A DNA stretch of 64,000 nucleotides from Clostridium sp. cel8 (GCF_014050525.1 NZ_JACGAG010000005.1:62001-126000), one strand, 5' to 3'; positions 16,632-26,334 are shown, counted from the stretch's first letter. Notes: generated by a model not told the origin, from the letters alone. A program made the numbers and translations.

Positions 16632-19251
16632 GTATGCATCTATCTAACATACACTCCATGTGTACAATTAAGTCTACAAAGTAATCTTTTGAGTTATTAT
16701 CATATTTTAAATCCAAATTTTTAATGAATTTTCTTATATTTATCACTGCAAGTTTTGGATTTATGAATTTAACGTATTCTTCTAGCATTTCTTTTGAAAT
16801 TTCATATATACTTTTAGTATCATTTAAATTTGGTACAATCGTATTTATGTTCATATCTAAAAATTTTATGAATTGATTTTTAAATCCAGTATCTAAAAGT
16901 TTATTTATTGGGAAATAAGGAATATTTATTTTAGGATGTATAGTTCCTATGCAAGCTATTAAATCATATTTTTTAGTTAATTCAGATATAGTTTTATCAA
17001 GATTTATGTAAGTAGTAGTTATAATAGTTACTTCATTTTTATATTTGTCAGGAATTAAAGAATATAATAACTTTTTAGCTACCATACTTGATCCTTTTCC
17101 AGTAGCACATAGAGTAAGGATTGCTTTACCCTTTTTTGTTAATATCTCTTTATTAACATTTTTGAAATTATTAGAAAGTATATTGTAAATATTATCTATA
17201 GAATCTTCTTTATATAAAACTTGTCTAAGACTTTCAATTACTAAAAGTGTAGATACATTATCTATAACTTTTATTTTTATTCCAGTTTCATTCATTATTC
17301 TTTCACCAAAATCCTTTAATGAACCCATATCAACTAATAATAATATTCCCTTTTTTTTATTTAAGGCAATTGCTGTAGATTTAACTTTAATATATGTTTC
17401 TTCTATTTTAGCATCTAATGGCATATCTATGCCTTTAACTAAATCTGTATTCAAAAGACTGTTTGCAACATTAGCCATACTTTTAGCTGTAGAATTTCCA
17501 TGACATATTACAATAATACCAATGGTATCTTTTGTATTGTATTTATGAGTGTTGTTGCCCAATAATATACTTAAAAAACCCTTTTCATTTTCAGGAATTG
17601 ATACTGCAAATTTTTTATTAATGATATCTGCAATTTTTTTAGAAACTGCAAATTCATTAGTATAATCACCTTTTACTTTAATCATATTGGGACTTTCTAT
17701 TTTTTTATTTTCATTTAATCTATTTAATAAAGCGTTTATATGAAATGCAAATGCAAATATAAATTCGTTTTTAAATTTGACATTTAGCATCTCTTGGGCA
17801 ATGACTATGGATTCTTGAGATACGTCTACAACTTCTCTAGGTAATAGTTTATATAATTGTTGTATATTTAATCTATTTTCTTTAAAATTGTTTATTATAT
17901 TTTTAAATTTATCTTCTATGATTGAATTAATTTTTAAGTTAATTTGTTGTTTGTTAAGATGTTTGCCCTTTAAATGCTCTAATTCACTATCAATTATATT
18001 GTATATGTTTATATTTAAGTTATCTGGATGATATATTTTTCTATTTTCTGGAGATATAATTAAATTATCATTAAATATATCAAGGTAATTCTTTGTTTCT
18101 TTAGGCAAACTGTTATATGAAAATATGCAGTTCCTAATTTCTTCATTTAGCATTTTAAATTCAATAAAAAGTGGAGTGTTATTTTGTAAATATCTCAAGT
18201 AAGCTTTTGCACATAAAAGTTTTATTTCAGATTTTAATTGTCCAATATTACCACTTTTGAAATCATATATTGATAGAACTTTTAAAACTTCTGGAGAAAC
18301 AGATATTTTCATATTTAATTTCACTGATTCAAAATAAAATAAACTTTCTACAAATTCAACTCTTTCATCTATTTTTTTATTTCTGAGAGGAGGTAGAGTT
18401 ATTGTAACTGGAATTCTTCTTAAAAATGTAGGTAAAAGTATACTATCAGGTTCTTCGGTGGTAGCAGCTATTACTAAAATATTACTCTTGCGTTTTTGAG
18501 ATTCACCTAATTTATGATATTCATTTTTATCCATTAGGTAGAATAACATTTCTTGACCATCAGGAGGTAATCTATGAACTTCGTCTAAAAATAGGATACC
18601 TCCATTAGCTTTTTCTACTAAACCCACTTTATCTTGATCAGCGCCTGTGAAGGCACCCTTTATGTGACCAAATAATTCTGACATTAATAGTTGAGGATTG
18701 TTGAAATAGTCGGAACAATTAAATGATACAAAAGGGAAATCTTTTCCTTTTGATTCTTGAAAAAGTTTACCATATTGATACATAGCATAAGCAAAAGTAG
18801 TTTTGCCGACACCACTTTCACCTAAAAGTAATGTGTGAAGTCCATTTGGTGGATACATAATAGCAGCTTTGGCTTGTCCTATTTCGTTTTTTAAGCTGCT
18901 ATCATGACCAAGTAAAGACTGGAAAGGGTCTTTATCTTTATTTTTATAAGATTTTATTAATTCTTTAAACTCATCTAATGAATATTGATTTTTCACAGTA
19001 GAACTATCGCCTAATAAATTTTCAATGGCATATCGTGGAATAAATTTTACAGGTCTAGTATTTATTTTTATTAACTTATTGTTTTTCCATAATTGATTTA
19101 ATATAGTACTTGCATTATTTCTTATAATATTTAAAGAATTTTCTATTTCTCTAGCTGATATTCCCAATGTATCTTTATTTATATTATTTATAATATAATT
19201 ATAGCTAACTGTATTTGTAATATAATTCCAAACTAAATCTATCTTTTTCAT
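16567..19251 (-). CDS. LevR/DagR-type sigma-54-dependent PTS-operon activator (3' frameshift)
   Basis: The 894 residues show the full LevR domain order: N-terminal HTH (1-80); AAA+ sigma-54 activator domain with Walker A GESGVGKT (144-151), sigma-54 contact GAFTGA (199-204) and Walker B ILFLDE (219-224); PRD1 with H504; EIIA-Man-like domain with H584 (CHGNST); EIIB-Gat-like domain with C715 (CATGKGSS); and the start of PRD2 with H864. PTS phosphorylation of these residues sets activity. The last ~20 residues are out of register and the true PRD2 tail continues in another frame to 16460. The ATG has AGGTGATATT upstream. It is divergent from the PTS operon, whose -24/-12 promoter it should activate. 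Confidence 0.92.
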   Translation of the reverse strand: MKKIDLVWNYITNTVSYNYIINNINKDTLGISAREIENSLNIIRNNASTILNQLWKNNKLIKINTRPVKFIPRYAIENLLGDSSTVKNQYSLDEFKELIKSYKNKDKDPFQSLLGHDSSLKNEIGQAKAAIMYPPNGLHTLLLGESGVGKTTFAYAMYQYGKLFQESKGKDFPFVSFNCSDYFNNPQLLMSELFGHIKGAFTGADQDKVGLVEKANGGILFLDEVHRLPPDGQEMLFYLMDKNEYHKLGESQKRKSNILVIAATTEEPDSILLPTFLRRIPVTITLPPLRNKKIDERVEFVESLFYFESVKLNMKISVSPEVLKVLSIYDFKSGNIGQLKSEIKLLCAKAYLRYLQNNTPLFIEFKMLNEEIRNCIFSYNSLPKETKNYLDIFNDNLIISPENRKIYHPDNLNINIYNIIDSELEHLKGKHLNKQQINLKINSIIEDKFKNIINNFKENRLNIQQLYKLLPREVVDVSQESIVIAQEMLNVKFKNEFIFAFAFHINALLNRLNENKKIESPNMIKVKGDYTNEFAVSKKIADIINKKFAVSIPENEKGFLSILLGNNTHKYNTKDTIGIIVICHGNSTAKSMANVANSLLNTDLVKGIDMPLDAKIEETYIKVKSTAIALNKKKGILLLVDMGSLKDFGERIMNETGIKIKVIDNVSTLLVIESLRQVLYKEDSIDNIYNILSNNFKNVNKEILTKKGKAILTLCATGKGSSMVAKKLLYSLIPDKYKNEVTIITTTYINLDKTISELTKKYDLIACIGTIHPKINIPYFPINKLLDTGFKNQFIKFLDMNINTIVPNLNDTKSIYEISKEMLEEYVKFINPKLAVINIRKFIKNLDLKYDNNSKDYFVDLIVHMECMLDRCIQKNMLNLRIHMILKLKTNYNS

Positions 19252-19420
19252 AATATCACCTACTACTTAAATTGTTATTGGATTATAGGATTTAATTATG
19301 TTTTCAATTTATATGATAAAACATTTTATAAAAAATTGTAATACACTAAATAAAATATTAAGTATTTTAATAGATATTAATTTAATATTTAAAATCAAAT
19401 ATTTCATATATATAAAATTA

Positions 19421-19456
19421 TTAGTGCATTAATTAAATTATAAAATAATGCACTAA
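19421..19456. promoter_or_regulatory. Inverted repeat, candidate upstream activator site for the LevR-type protein
   Basis: TTAGTGCATTA (19421-19431) and TAATGCACTAA (19446-19456) are perfect inverted arms with a 14-base spacer, about 80-115 bases upstream of the -24 element. This is the distance expected for an enhancer of a sigma-54 activator. The rest of the 19252-19534 gap is AT-rich with no gene. Confidence 0.55.
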
Positions 19457-19534
19457 TACATTCTATTGTTACAGTAATATTTTATTTTATAGCTAATGTA
19501 TTGTTTTAAAGGGTTTTATATATTTATGCACTAT

Positions 19535-19553
19535 ATTGGCATAAAGTTTGCTG
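19535..19553 (+). promoter_or_regulatory. Sigma-54 (-24/-12) promoter of the PTS-aldolase operon
   Basis: ATTGGCATAAAGTTTGCT has GG at 19538-19539 and GC at 19550-19551 with exactly 10 bases between, close to the consensus TGGCAC-N5-TTGC. It lies about 50 bases before the EIIA start and beside a LevR-type activator gene, which strengthens the call. An ORF starting at 19496 would contain this promoter and is therefore not the real gene start. Confidence 0.82.
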
Positions 19554-19600
19554 TATTTAAAGGTGTAAAGCAAAATAGATTGCACTGGGGGGTAATGTAT

Positions 19601-20074
19601 ATGAATCAAAAAGTAGAATTATTAGATGAAGATTTGATATTTCTTAATTATGAAGCAAAAGATAGACAGGAATTGCTTGAAAATCTATTTAAAGAATTAC
19701 AAAAGAGAGGATATGTTAAAAATTCATATTTACAGGGAATATTGAATAGAGAAAAAATTTTCCCTACAGGATTAAATACAGATGGGGTAAAAGTAGCAGT
19801 TCCACATACAGATGCTATTCATGTAAATAAGCCTGTAATAGTTGTAGCTAAGTTAAAAGATCCTGTGATTTTTAAAGAAATGGGAAATAGTGCAAACGAT
19901 GTAAGAGTACAACTTGTATTTATGTTAGCAATTAAAAATCCAGATATTCAAGTTAAAACCTTGAGTAATCTTATGTCAATATTTTCTGATAAAGAAAAGC
20001 TAATTGATGTTTATGAAAGTGTTAATAAAAAGCAAATTATGTACAAGTTATCTAAAATATTAGTTAATAAATAA
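19601..20074 (+). CDS. PTS EIIA component, fructose/galactitol (GatA-like) type
   Basis: EIIA relays phosphate from HPr to EIIB. The 157-residue protein matches EIIA-type-2 domains, with LLENLFKELQKRGYV, then FPTGL and the phosphorylation-site segment VAVPHTDAIH with His69 as phospho-acceptor. ATG at 19601 is chosen because GGGGGG (19587-19592) is 8 bases away, whereas the ATG at 19595 is too close. It is the first gene of a four-gene unit (IIA-IIB-IIC-aldolase) behind the sigma-54 promoter. Confidence 0.9.
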   Translation: MNQKVELLDEDLIFLNYEAKDRQELLENLFKELQKRGYVKNSYLQGILNREKIFPTGLNTDGVKVAVPHTDAIHVNKPVIVVAKLKDPVIFKEMGNSANDVRVQLVFMLAIKNPDIQVKTLSNLMSIFSDKEKLIDVYESVNKKQIMYKLSKILVNK

Positions 20075-20116
20075 ATTTTTTATACAATATAAAATAAAAT
20101 TTTAGGAGGTTTTATT

Positions 20117-20404
20117 ATGGGTAAAATTAAAAATATTTTTGTTGCTTGTGGTTCTGGAGTAGCTACTTCGCAAACGGTTGCATCTAAGATTTCTAGTATG
20201 TGTGAAGATGAGGGACTTAATGTAAACGTTGAGGCGGTGGATATCAAATCGTTGGAAAATATCATAGATCAATGTGATATATATGTATCAATTGTATCTG
20301 CAGGACATGATTTTGGAAAACCTACAATTAATGGTATTCCATTTTTAACTGGAGTTGGAATGGAGGAAGAATTTAAAAAGCTAAAAGAATATATATTATC
20401 ATAG
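20117..20404 (+). CDS. PTS EIIB component, galactitol (GatB-like) type
   Basis: This 95-residue EIIB has the cysteine phosphorylation loop near the N-terminus (FVACGSGVATS, Cys11). The P-loop-like segment and the CDIYVSIVSAGHDFG stretch are typical for the lactose/galactitol EIIB fold. It transfers phosphate from EIIA to the incoming sugar at EIIC. The ATG has TTAGGAGGT upstream. A 12-base-pair hairpin follows directly after the stop codon. Confidence 0.92.
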   Translation: MGKIKNIFVACGSGVATSQTVASKISSMCEDEGLNVNVEAVDIKSLENIIDQCDIYVSIVSAGHDFGKPTINGIPFLTGVGMEEEFKKLKEYILS

Positions 20405-20407
20405 AAA

Positions 20408-20440
20408 TTTCCAATAGACATACTAAAAGTCTATTGGAAA
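20408..20440 (+). repeat. Intercistronic hairpin between EIIB and EIIC genes
   Basis: TTTCCAATAGAC (20408-20419) and GTCTATTGGAAA (20429-20440) form a perfect 12-base-pair stem with a 9-base loop and no following T run. A role in mRNA processing, stability or unequal expression is more likely than termination. A short direct repeat (ACACAAAATAAGTT) follows at about 20460-20492. Confidence 0.6.
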
Positions 20441-20555
20441 CTGTGAAAATAACTTAAGCACACAAAATAAGTTAAATACACAAAATAAGTTTAACATAAA
20501 TTTAGGTTAAAATGTATTAAAAAATAAAATTTTATAAAATAGGGGGTAATTAAAT

Positions 20556-21908
20556 ATGGCAATTATAAAATATATATTAAGTCTAGGTGCAGCAGTATTT
20601 TTACCAATAATTATGATAATACTGGGATTGTTTATGAAAATGAAACCTAGAAAAGCAATAATTGCAGGATTAACTCTTGGTATTGCATTTACTGGTATGA
20701 ATGTAATATTAAATTTTATGTTTACTTCTATAAGTCCAGCAGCTAAAGCACTTGTCAGCAATACAGGAATTAAATTGAATTCTATAGATGTTGGATGGGC
20801 TCCTATGTCAGCTATAGCATGGGCATGGCCTTATGCTGTATTGGTTTTTCCACTTCAAATAGGAATAAATATTATTATGCTTTTATTAAATTTGACAGAT
20901 TGCCTAAATGTAGATTTATGGAATGTATGGGGAAAAATTTTTACTGCTACTATGGTTACAGCAGTAACAGGAAATATCTTCTTAGGATTTATTTCAGCAG
21001 CAATTCAAGTAGTTTTAGAATTAAAAAGTGCTGATATATCTCAAAAACAACTTTATAGAATTACTAAAATACCTGGGGTAGCATGTTCACATTATATGAC
21101 TATACAAGCAGCAATACTTGCACCGATAAATAAACTTTTAGATTTTGTACCAGGAATAAATAAAATTAATTTGAACTCGGAAGAATTGAAATCTAAAATA
21201 GGTATATTTGGCGAAAATAGTATTATGGGTTTCATCGTAGGAGGATTGATAGCTGTATTTGCACATTATAATTTAAAAGATATATTAGGAACAGCTATAG
21301 AAGTTTCAACAGCACTTGTTTTATTTCCAATGGTAGCAAAATTATTTATGCAATCCCTTGCACCAATAGCTGATGCTACTAGTGCAGTTATGAAAGAAAA
21401 ATTTAAAGGAAGAGAAATATATATAGGACTTGATTGGCCATTTTTAGCTGGACAATCTGAAATATGGGTAGCTTCTATAATACTTGTACCATTTGATTTG
21501 ATTATTGCTGTCATAATGTCAAAAATGGGTATGAATAATGTTATTCCGCTAGCAGGTATAATAAACATAATTGTTATAGTGCCAGCACTTATTGTTACTG
21601 GTGGAAACCTAATAAGAATGATAATACTTGGATTTTTGGGAACTCCTATCTATTTAGCAGTTGCAACTAGTTTTGCACCAATAGTAACTAATCTTGCAAA
21701 ATCAGTTGGAACAATAGATGTTCCTGCAGGTCAGTATATAACCTATTTTGGAGTTGAAATACCTGGATTAAGATGGTTACTTGCACATGGATTAAATATA
21801 ATACATGGGGAAATAATACCTGCTATTTTACTAATTGGATATCTTGCTTTATTCGTTTGGTATAAGAAATATATGAAAAAACGTGATTTACTGGAAAGTG
21901 AAAAATAA
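20556..21908 (+). CDS. PTS EIIC component, galactitol (GatC-like) type
   Basis: The 450-residue permease has about 11-12 hydrophobic helices. It begins with ILSLGAAVFLPIIMIILGL and contains the family segments SIDVGWAPMSAIAWAWPYA, NIFLGFISAAIQ and GLDWPFLAGQSE. It moves the sugar across the membrane while EIIB phosphorylates it. The ATG has AGGGGGTAA upstream. It closely resembles the galactitol-type EIIC family, but the downstream gene is an aldolase and no galactitol-phosphate dehydrogenase is nearby, so galactitol itself is not established as substrate. Confidence 0.9.
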   Translation: MAIIKYILSLGAAVFLPIIMIILGLFMKMKPRKAIIAGLTLGIAFTGMNVILNFMFTSISPAAKALVSNTGIKLNSIDVGWAPMSAIAWAWPYAVLVFPLQIGINIIMLLLNLTDCLNVDLWNVWGKIFTATMVTAVTGNIFLGFISAAIQVVLELKSADISQKQLYRITKIPGVACSHYMTIQAAILAPINKLLDFVPGINKINLNSEELKSKIGIFGENSIMGFIVGGLIAVFAHYNLKDILGTAIEVSTALVLFPMVAKLFMQSLAPIADATSAVMKEKFKGREIYIGLDWPFLAGQSEIWVASIILVPFDLIIAVIMSKMGMNNVIPLAGIINIIVIVPALIVTGGNLIRMIILGFLGTPIYLAVATSFAPIVTNLAKSVGTIDVPAGQYITYFGVEIPGLRWLLAHGLNIIHGEIIPAILLIGYLALFVWYKKYMKKRDLLESEK

Positions 21909-21989
21909 AGAAATAATAAAACCATTTATAAAGGTTTTAAAGATATAAAGTCAAATATATTTATATTATAAAATAAGGAGTGAGTATTA

Positions 21990-22652
21990 ATGTTAGAAAG
22001 CTTGAAAAGAAAAGTTGTAAAAATAGCATTTGAAGCTGATAAAAATGGACTTTGCAAACATAGATCAGGAAATTTTAGCATAAGAGATAAGGAAACGGGA
22101 TATGTAGTTGTAACACCTACTGGAGTTGATAGAAAAGAGTTAACTTATCATGATATTTGTGTAGTTGATCTTGATGCTAATGTAATAGAGTCAGTTACAA
22201 AATTAAAACCTACAAGTGAGCTTTTAATGCATTTACAAGCTTATAAAACGAGAGAAGATATATTTTCAGTTGTGCACACACATTCTCGATTTGCTACATC
22301 TTTTGCTGTTTTAAAGAAAAATATTCCAGCTGTTATATATGAATGTGCAAATCTTGGATTAAAAGATGGTGTTATCCCTGTGGCATCATATGGAAGACCA
22401 GGAACTAAAGAACTTTCAAATAGTATAATAAATCCTATAAAAAGATCTGATGCAATTCTTTTAGAGGGACATGGAGTTATGACTGTAGATAAGGATCCTG
22501 ATGAAGCTCTTTTAAAGGCTTATTATGTTGAAGAAATTGCTGAAGTATATTATAGATCACTTGTAATAAATAATGGTAACGAACCACCTGCATTTCCGGC
22601 TGAGGAATTGCAAAAATGGGAATATCCATCTGAGATAAAACTTATAAAATAA
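21990..22652 (+). CDS. Class II aldolase (FucA/AraD family)
   Basis: The 220-residue protein has the Zn site of L-fuculose-phosphate aldolase-like enzymes: H96 and H98 (VVHTHS) and H161 (LEGHGV). The catalytic acid is E77 (KPTSELLMH), and SGNFSIR plus TPTGVDR form the phosphate-binding region. Aldolases of this family split ketose-1-phosphates into dihydroxyacetone phosphate and an aldehyde; relatives include epimerases. As the last gene of the PTS operon it probably acts directly on the phosphosugar delivered by the PTS. RBS AAGGAGTGAG precedes the ATG. Confidence 0.88.
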   Translation: MLESLKRKVVKIAFEADKNGLCKHRSGNFSIRDKETGYVVVTPTGVDRKELTYHDICVVDLDANVIESVTKLKPTSELLMHLQAYKTREDIFSVVHTHSRFATSFAVLKKNIPAVIYECANLGLKDGVIPVASYGRPGTKELSNSIINPIKRSDAILLEGHGVMTVDKDPDEALLKAYYVEEIAEVYYRSLVINNGNEPPAFPAEELQKWEYPSEIKLIK

Positions 22653-22666
22653 TTGAAATTTGTTAT

Positions 22667-22698
22667 AAATCCACAATAAAAATTTTTATTGTGGATTT
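22667..22698 (+). terminator. Terminator of the PTS-aldolase operon
   Basis: AAATCCACAATAAAAA is followed directly by its exact inverse complement up to 22698, giving a 16-base perfect palindrome that ends in GGATTTGTT. Confidence 0.8.
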
Positions 22699-22859
22699 GT
22701 TATATATTACTATTAAAAATTTTAATATATTAATATGTTATTTAAAAATATAATATAGAATATAGATAGAATATATTTTAAAAATGTGCAATTATATATT
22801 ATGTATAAAATAAAAATATCTAATGGTGTATCATTATTTAGTAAATAAGTAGTATAAAC

Positions 22860-22904
22860 ATTGAATTCAATTAGGTTGAATATAATATAAAACTTTTGTA
22901 CAAT
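22860..22904 (+). promoter_or_regulatory. Promoter of transketolase gene with upstream palindrome
   Basis: TTGAAT (22876-22881) and TACAAT (22899-22904) have a 17-base spacer. The perfect palindrome ATTGAATTCAAT (22860-22871) lies just upstream of the -35 box. The rest of the 22699-22996 gap is AT-rich without recognisable structure. Confidence 0.45.
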
Positions 22905-22996
22905 ATAATAGGTATATCAAAGATAGTTTGTGTTTTGGGTGCTAATAAAATTTAAGTAATAGCTAACTTTTAAACAAAACGAGGAGTGAGAAGTAT

Positions 22997-24982
22997 ATGG
23001 AAAATATAGAAAATTTGGTAGTAAACAACATAAGAATACTTTCAGCGGAAATGGTTCAGAAGGCAAACTCAGGACATCCAGGTTTTCCAATGGGAGCTGC
23101 TCCAGAAGCATTTGCAATTTGGGCTAAGAATATGAAGCATAACCCTAAAGATCCTAAATGGATTGGAAGAGATAGATTTGTACTTTCAGCAGGTCATGCT
23201 TCAGCAATGCTTTATTCACTTTTACATTTATTTGGATATGGATTATCCATGGATGATCTAAAGAACTTTCGTCAGTGGGGAAGTAAAACACCTGGTCATC
23301 CAGAATATGGTCACACTATAGGCGTGGAAACAACTACAGGACCTCTCGGACAAGGAGTTGCAAATGGAGTAGGAATGGCTATGGCAGAGCAGTTTATGGC
23401 ATCTAAGTTCAATAGGCCTGGATTTAACATAATAGATAACTACACTTATGTGCTAACTGGTGACGGATGTCTTATGGAAGGTGTTGCACTAGAGGCTATA
23501 TCACTTGCAGGACAGCTTGGACTTGGGAAACTTATATTGGTATATGACTGCAATAACATAACAATAGAGGGAAGCACAGACATAGCATTTACAGAAGATG
23601 TAGCAAAGAAATTTGAAGCATGCGGATGGCAGGCATTGAAGGTTGAAGAGGGAACAAGTGTAGATAAAATAGATTCAGCTATAAAAAAAGCAAAAGAAGA
23701 GAAAAATAAGCCAAGTGCAATAATAGTAAAAACTCAAATAGGTTACGGATGTCCTGAAAAGCAAGGAAAAGCTGCAGCTCATGGTGCACCTTTAGGAGAA
23801 GAAAATTTAAAAGCTACAAAGAAGTTCTTGGGTTGGGATTATAAAGAAGATTTCTATGTACCGGATGAAGTAAAACAGTTTATGAATGAAAAAATAGAAG
23901 AGTTAGCTAGTAAAGAAGATGAATGGAAAAAGCTTAAAAAAGACTATGATGCTAAATATCCTGAACTTTCCAAAGAGTTGGATAATTGGTTAAGTGGAAA
24001 GCTTCCAGTCGATTTAGATACTGAAAAAGAGATATGGGATTTCGATAAGCCTATGGCAACAAGAGCCGCATCAGGTAAAATATTGAATAAACTTGATAAA
24101 ATAATGCCAAATTTAATAGGAGGATCTGCAGATCTTGCTCCATCTAATAAGACTTATATGGATGGTGAAGGAGATTTTTCAAAGGAAAATAGATCAGGAA
24201 GAAATATTCACTTTGGAATAAGAGAACATGCTATGGCTTCTATAGGAAATGGAATGGTGCTTTATGGTGGATTAAAAGTATTTGTAGCAACTTTCTTTGT
24301 ATTTAGTGATTATATGAAAGGTGCAATGAGATTGTCTGCTCTTATGAAGTTGCCACTTGTTTATGTTCTTACTCATGATAGTATAGGAGTAGGAGAAGAT
24401 GGACCTACTCATGAACCAATTGAGCAACTTGCAGCAGTTAGAAGTATGCCTAACATGACAGTTTTCAGACCTGCAGATTCAAAAGAAACAGCTGCAGCAT
24501 GGGATTATGCACTTACAAAAGCTGATGGACCAACTTGTCTTGTACTTAGTAGACAGAACTTGCCTTTGTATAAGGAAACGGGAATTGGAGCTTTAAAAGG
24601 CGGATACATACTTAAAGATTCTAAAAAATCAACTCCTGATATAATACTTATGGCAACTGGATCTGAAGTAGAACTTATTTATAAAGCAGCAGAGGAGCTC
24701 GATAAAAAGGGTGTAGATGCAAGAGTTGTAAGTATGCCTTCTTTTGAAGTATTTGAAAAACAAGATGAAGCATATAAAGAAAGTGTACTTCCAAAAAGCG
24801 TTAGAAAAAGATTGGCAGTAGAGGCAGGATCTTCATTTGGATGGTATAAATATGTTGGATTAGATGGTGATATTGTATCAATAGATCATTTTGGAGCATC
24901 ATCACCTGCAGCTACATTATTTAAAGAATTTGGATTTACAGTTGAAAATGTAGTAGATAAAGCACTTAAAATTTTAAAATAG
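22997..24982 (+). CDS. tkt: Transketolase
   Basis: This is a full-length 661-residue thiamine diphosphate enzyme of the non-oxidative pentose phosphate pathway. The TPP/Mg motif is [13 protein letters not shown] with the NN of CNNITIEG. The substrate histidines are in SGHPGFP, GHASAML and GPLGQG. The second domain has IREHAM and [15 protein letters not shown], and a C-terminal transferase domain completes the protein. The ATG is preceded by GAGGAGTGAG. It stands alone, between its own promoter and a terminator. Confidence 0.97.
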   Translation: MENIENLVVNNIRILSAEMVQKANSGHPGFPMGAAPEAFAIWAKNMKHNPKDPKWIGRDRFVLSAGHASAMLYSLLHLFGYGLSMDDLKNFRQWGSKTPGHPEYGHTIGVETTTGPLGQGVANGVGMAMAEQFMASKFNRPGFNIIDNYTYVLTGDGCLMEGVALEAISLAGQLGLGKLILVYDCNNITIEGSTDIAFTEDVAKKFEACGWQALKVEEGTSVDKIDSAIKKAKEEKNKPSAIIVKTQIGYGCPEKQGKAAAHGAPLGEENLKATKKFLGWDYKEDFYVPDEVKQFMNEKIEELASKEDEWKKLKKDYDAKYPELSKELDNWLSGKLPVDLDTEKEIWDFDKPMATRAASGKILNKLDKIMPNLIGGSADLAPSNKTYMDGEGDFSKENRSGRNIHFGIREHAMASIGNGMVLYGGLKVFVATFFVFSDYMKGAMRLSALMKLPLVYVLTHDSIGVGEDGPTHEPIEQLAAVRSMPNMTVFRPADSKETAAAWDYALTKADGPTCLVLSRQNLPLYKETGIGALKGGYILKDSKKSTPDIILMATGSEVELIYKAAEELDKKGVDARVVSMPSFEVFEKQDEAYKESVLPKSVRKRLAVEAGSSFGWYKYVGLDGDIVSIDHFGASSPAATLFKEFGFTVENVVDKALKILK

Positions 24983-25000
24983 TTTAATAGAGTTCATTTT

Positions 25001-25045
25001 ACAAGTAACCATGAGTATAATTTTTACTTATGGTTACTTGTGTTA
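25001..25045 (+). terminator. Terminator after tkt
   Basis: ACAAGTAACCAT (25001-25012) pairs with ATGGTTACTTGT (25030-25041), extended inward by AGTA/TACT with a G-T pair. Its 3' arm runs into the next promoter. Confidence 0.7.
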
Positions 25046-25066
25046 TACTACTGAGTAGTATAAAAT
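25038..25066 (+). promoter_or_regulatory. Alcohol dehydrogenase promoter with operator filling the spacer
   Basis: TTGTGT (25038-25043) and TAAAAT (25061-25066) are 17 bases apart. The inverted repeat TATACTACTGAGTAGTATA (25044-25062) occupies the whole spacer and enters the -10 box. This placement suggests a dedicated regulator; the cognate protein is not evident in the window. Confidence 0.5.
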
Positions 25067-25132
25067 ATTATAAAATAGATTATATAGAATGTTTTATCTA
25101 TAATGAGCCTTATAAAAAGGAGATGTTTAGAT

Positions 25133-26296
25133 TTGATTAATTTCCATTATTCAATTCCAACCCAGATTTTTTTTGGAAAAGGACAGATAAGTGTTTTGGC
25201 AAAAAATATAAAGAAATATGGTTCTAAAGTACTTCTTGTGTATGGAGGAGGGAGTATTAAAAAAAATGGAATATACGATGCTGCTGTTAAACTTTTAAAG
25301 GAAAGTAAGATAAAATTTTGGGAACTTTCCGGTGTAGATCCAAATCCAAGAATATCAAGTGTAAGAGATGGTATTCAGATATGTAGGGAAAATAGAATAG
25401 ACTTTATACTAGCAATTGGGGGAGGAAGCGTAATTGACTGTGCTAAGGTGATAGCAGCAGGTTTTTATTATGGTGGAGATCCATGGGATATTGTAGCGGA
25501 TTCATCAAAGATAAAAAAAGCACTTCCTATTGCAAGTATTTTAACTTTAGCAGCTACTGGGTCTGAAATGGACATATTTGCAGTAATTACAAATGAGGAA
25601 ACTAAGCAAAAACTTGCAACTAACAGTCCATATATTGCTCCAAAATTTTCTATACTTGATCCTACATATACCTATACTGTATCAAAAAGACAGACAGCAT
25701 CTGGAACGGCAGATATAATGAGTCATATATTAGAAATATATTTTAACAACGGGGAAGGAACTTATTTGCAAGATAGGATGGCAGAGGCACTTTTACTTAC
25801 TTGTATAAAATATGGGCCTATTGCACTTGAAGAGCCGAATAACTATGAAGCAAGATCAAACTTAATGTGGGCTTCAAGTCTTGCTATAAATGGACTTTTG
25901 ACTTATGGAAAAGTAAAAGGATGGAGTGTACATCCTATGGAACATGAATTAAGTGCATATTATGACATTACACATGGTGTGGGACTTGCAATATTGACGC
26001 CTTATTGGATGGAATATGTATTAGATGAAAATACAGTTGATAACTTTGTAGATTATGGTGTAAATGTATGGAAAATTGATAGAAGTGAAGATAAATTTGA
26101 AATAGCACATAAATCTATAGAAAAGACAAGAGAGTTTTTCAATAAGTTAGGACTTCCATCTAGACTTAGAGATGTAAATATAGGAGAAGAAAATATTGAG
26201 AAAATGGCCAAAAACCTCACTAAAAATGGTAAGATAGGTGAATTTAAGCCTCTTTCTAAAGAAGATATTGTAAAAATATATAAAGCAGCACTTTAA
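25133..26296 (+). CDS. Iron-containing alcohol dehydrogenase, butanol dehydrogenase type
   Basis: The 387-residue cytoplasmic group III alcohol dehydrogenase reduces aldehydes (butyraldehyde/acetaldehyde in close relatives) with NAD(P)H. The start IPTQIFFGKGQI, the nucleotide motif GGGSVIDCAK (97-106) and the iron ligands D194, H198 (ADIMSH), H267 (HPMEHE) and H281 (HGVG) are all present. It looks very similar to the clostridial BdhA/BdhB proteins. TTG at 25133 is chosen because AAAAGGAGATG is correctly spaced for it; the ATG at 25103 lies upstream of this RBS. Confidence 0.92.
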   Translation: MINFHYSIPTQIFFGKGQISVLAKNIKKYGSKVLLVYGGGSIKKNGIYDAAVKLLKESKIKFWELSGVDPNPRISSVRDGIQICRENRIDFILAIGGGSVIDCAKVIAAGFYYGGDPWDIVADSSKIKKALPIASILTLAATGSEMDIFAVITNEETKQKLATNSPYIAPKFSILDPTYTYTVSKRQTASGTADIMSHILEIYFNNGEGTYLQDRMAEALLLTCIKYGPIALEEPNNYEARSNLMWASSLAINGLLTYGKVKGWSVHPMEHELSAYYDITHGVGLAILTPYWMEYVLDENTVDNFVDYGVNVWKIDRSEDKFEIAHKSIEKTREFFNKLGLPSRLRDVNIGEENIEKMAKNLTKNGKIGEFKPLSKEDIVKIYKAAL

Positions 26297-26303
26297 GTTT
26301 ATT

Positions 26304-26334
26304 TCCCCCACTCTAAAAATAAGTGGGGGTTTAT
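26304..26334 (+). terminator. Terminator after the alcohol dehydrogenase gene
   Basis: CCCCCACT (26305-26312) and AGTGGGGG (26322-26329) form a strong 8-base-pair stem followed by TTTAT. Confidence 0.85.

Noticed and set aside
19496-19600. N-terminal extension of the EIIA reading frame upstream to 19496
   Set aside because: It would contain the sigma-54 promoter and lacks a ribosome binding site; ATG at 19601 has a GGGGGG site at good spacing and gives a normal EIIA N-terminus.
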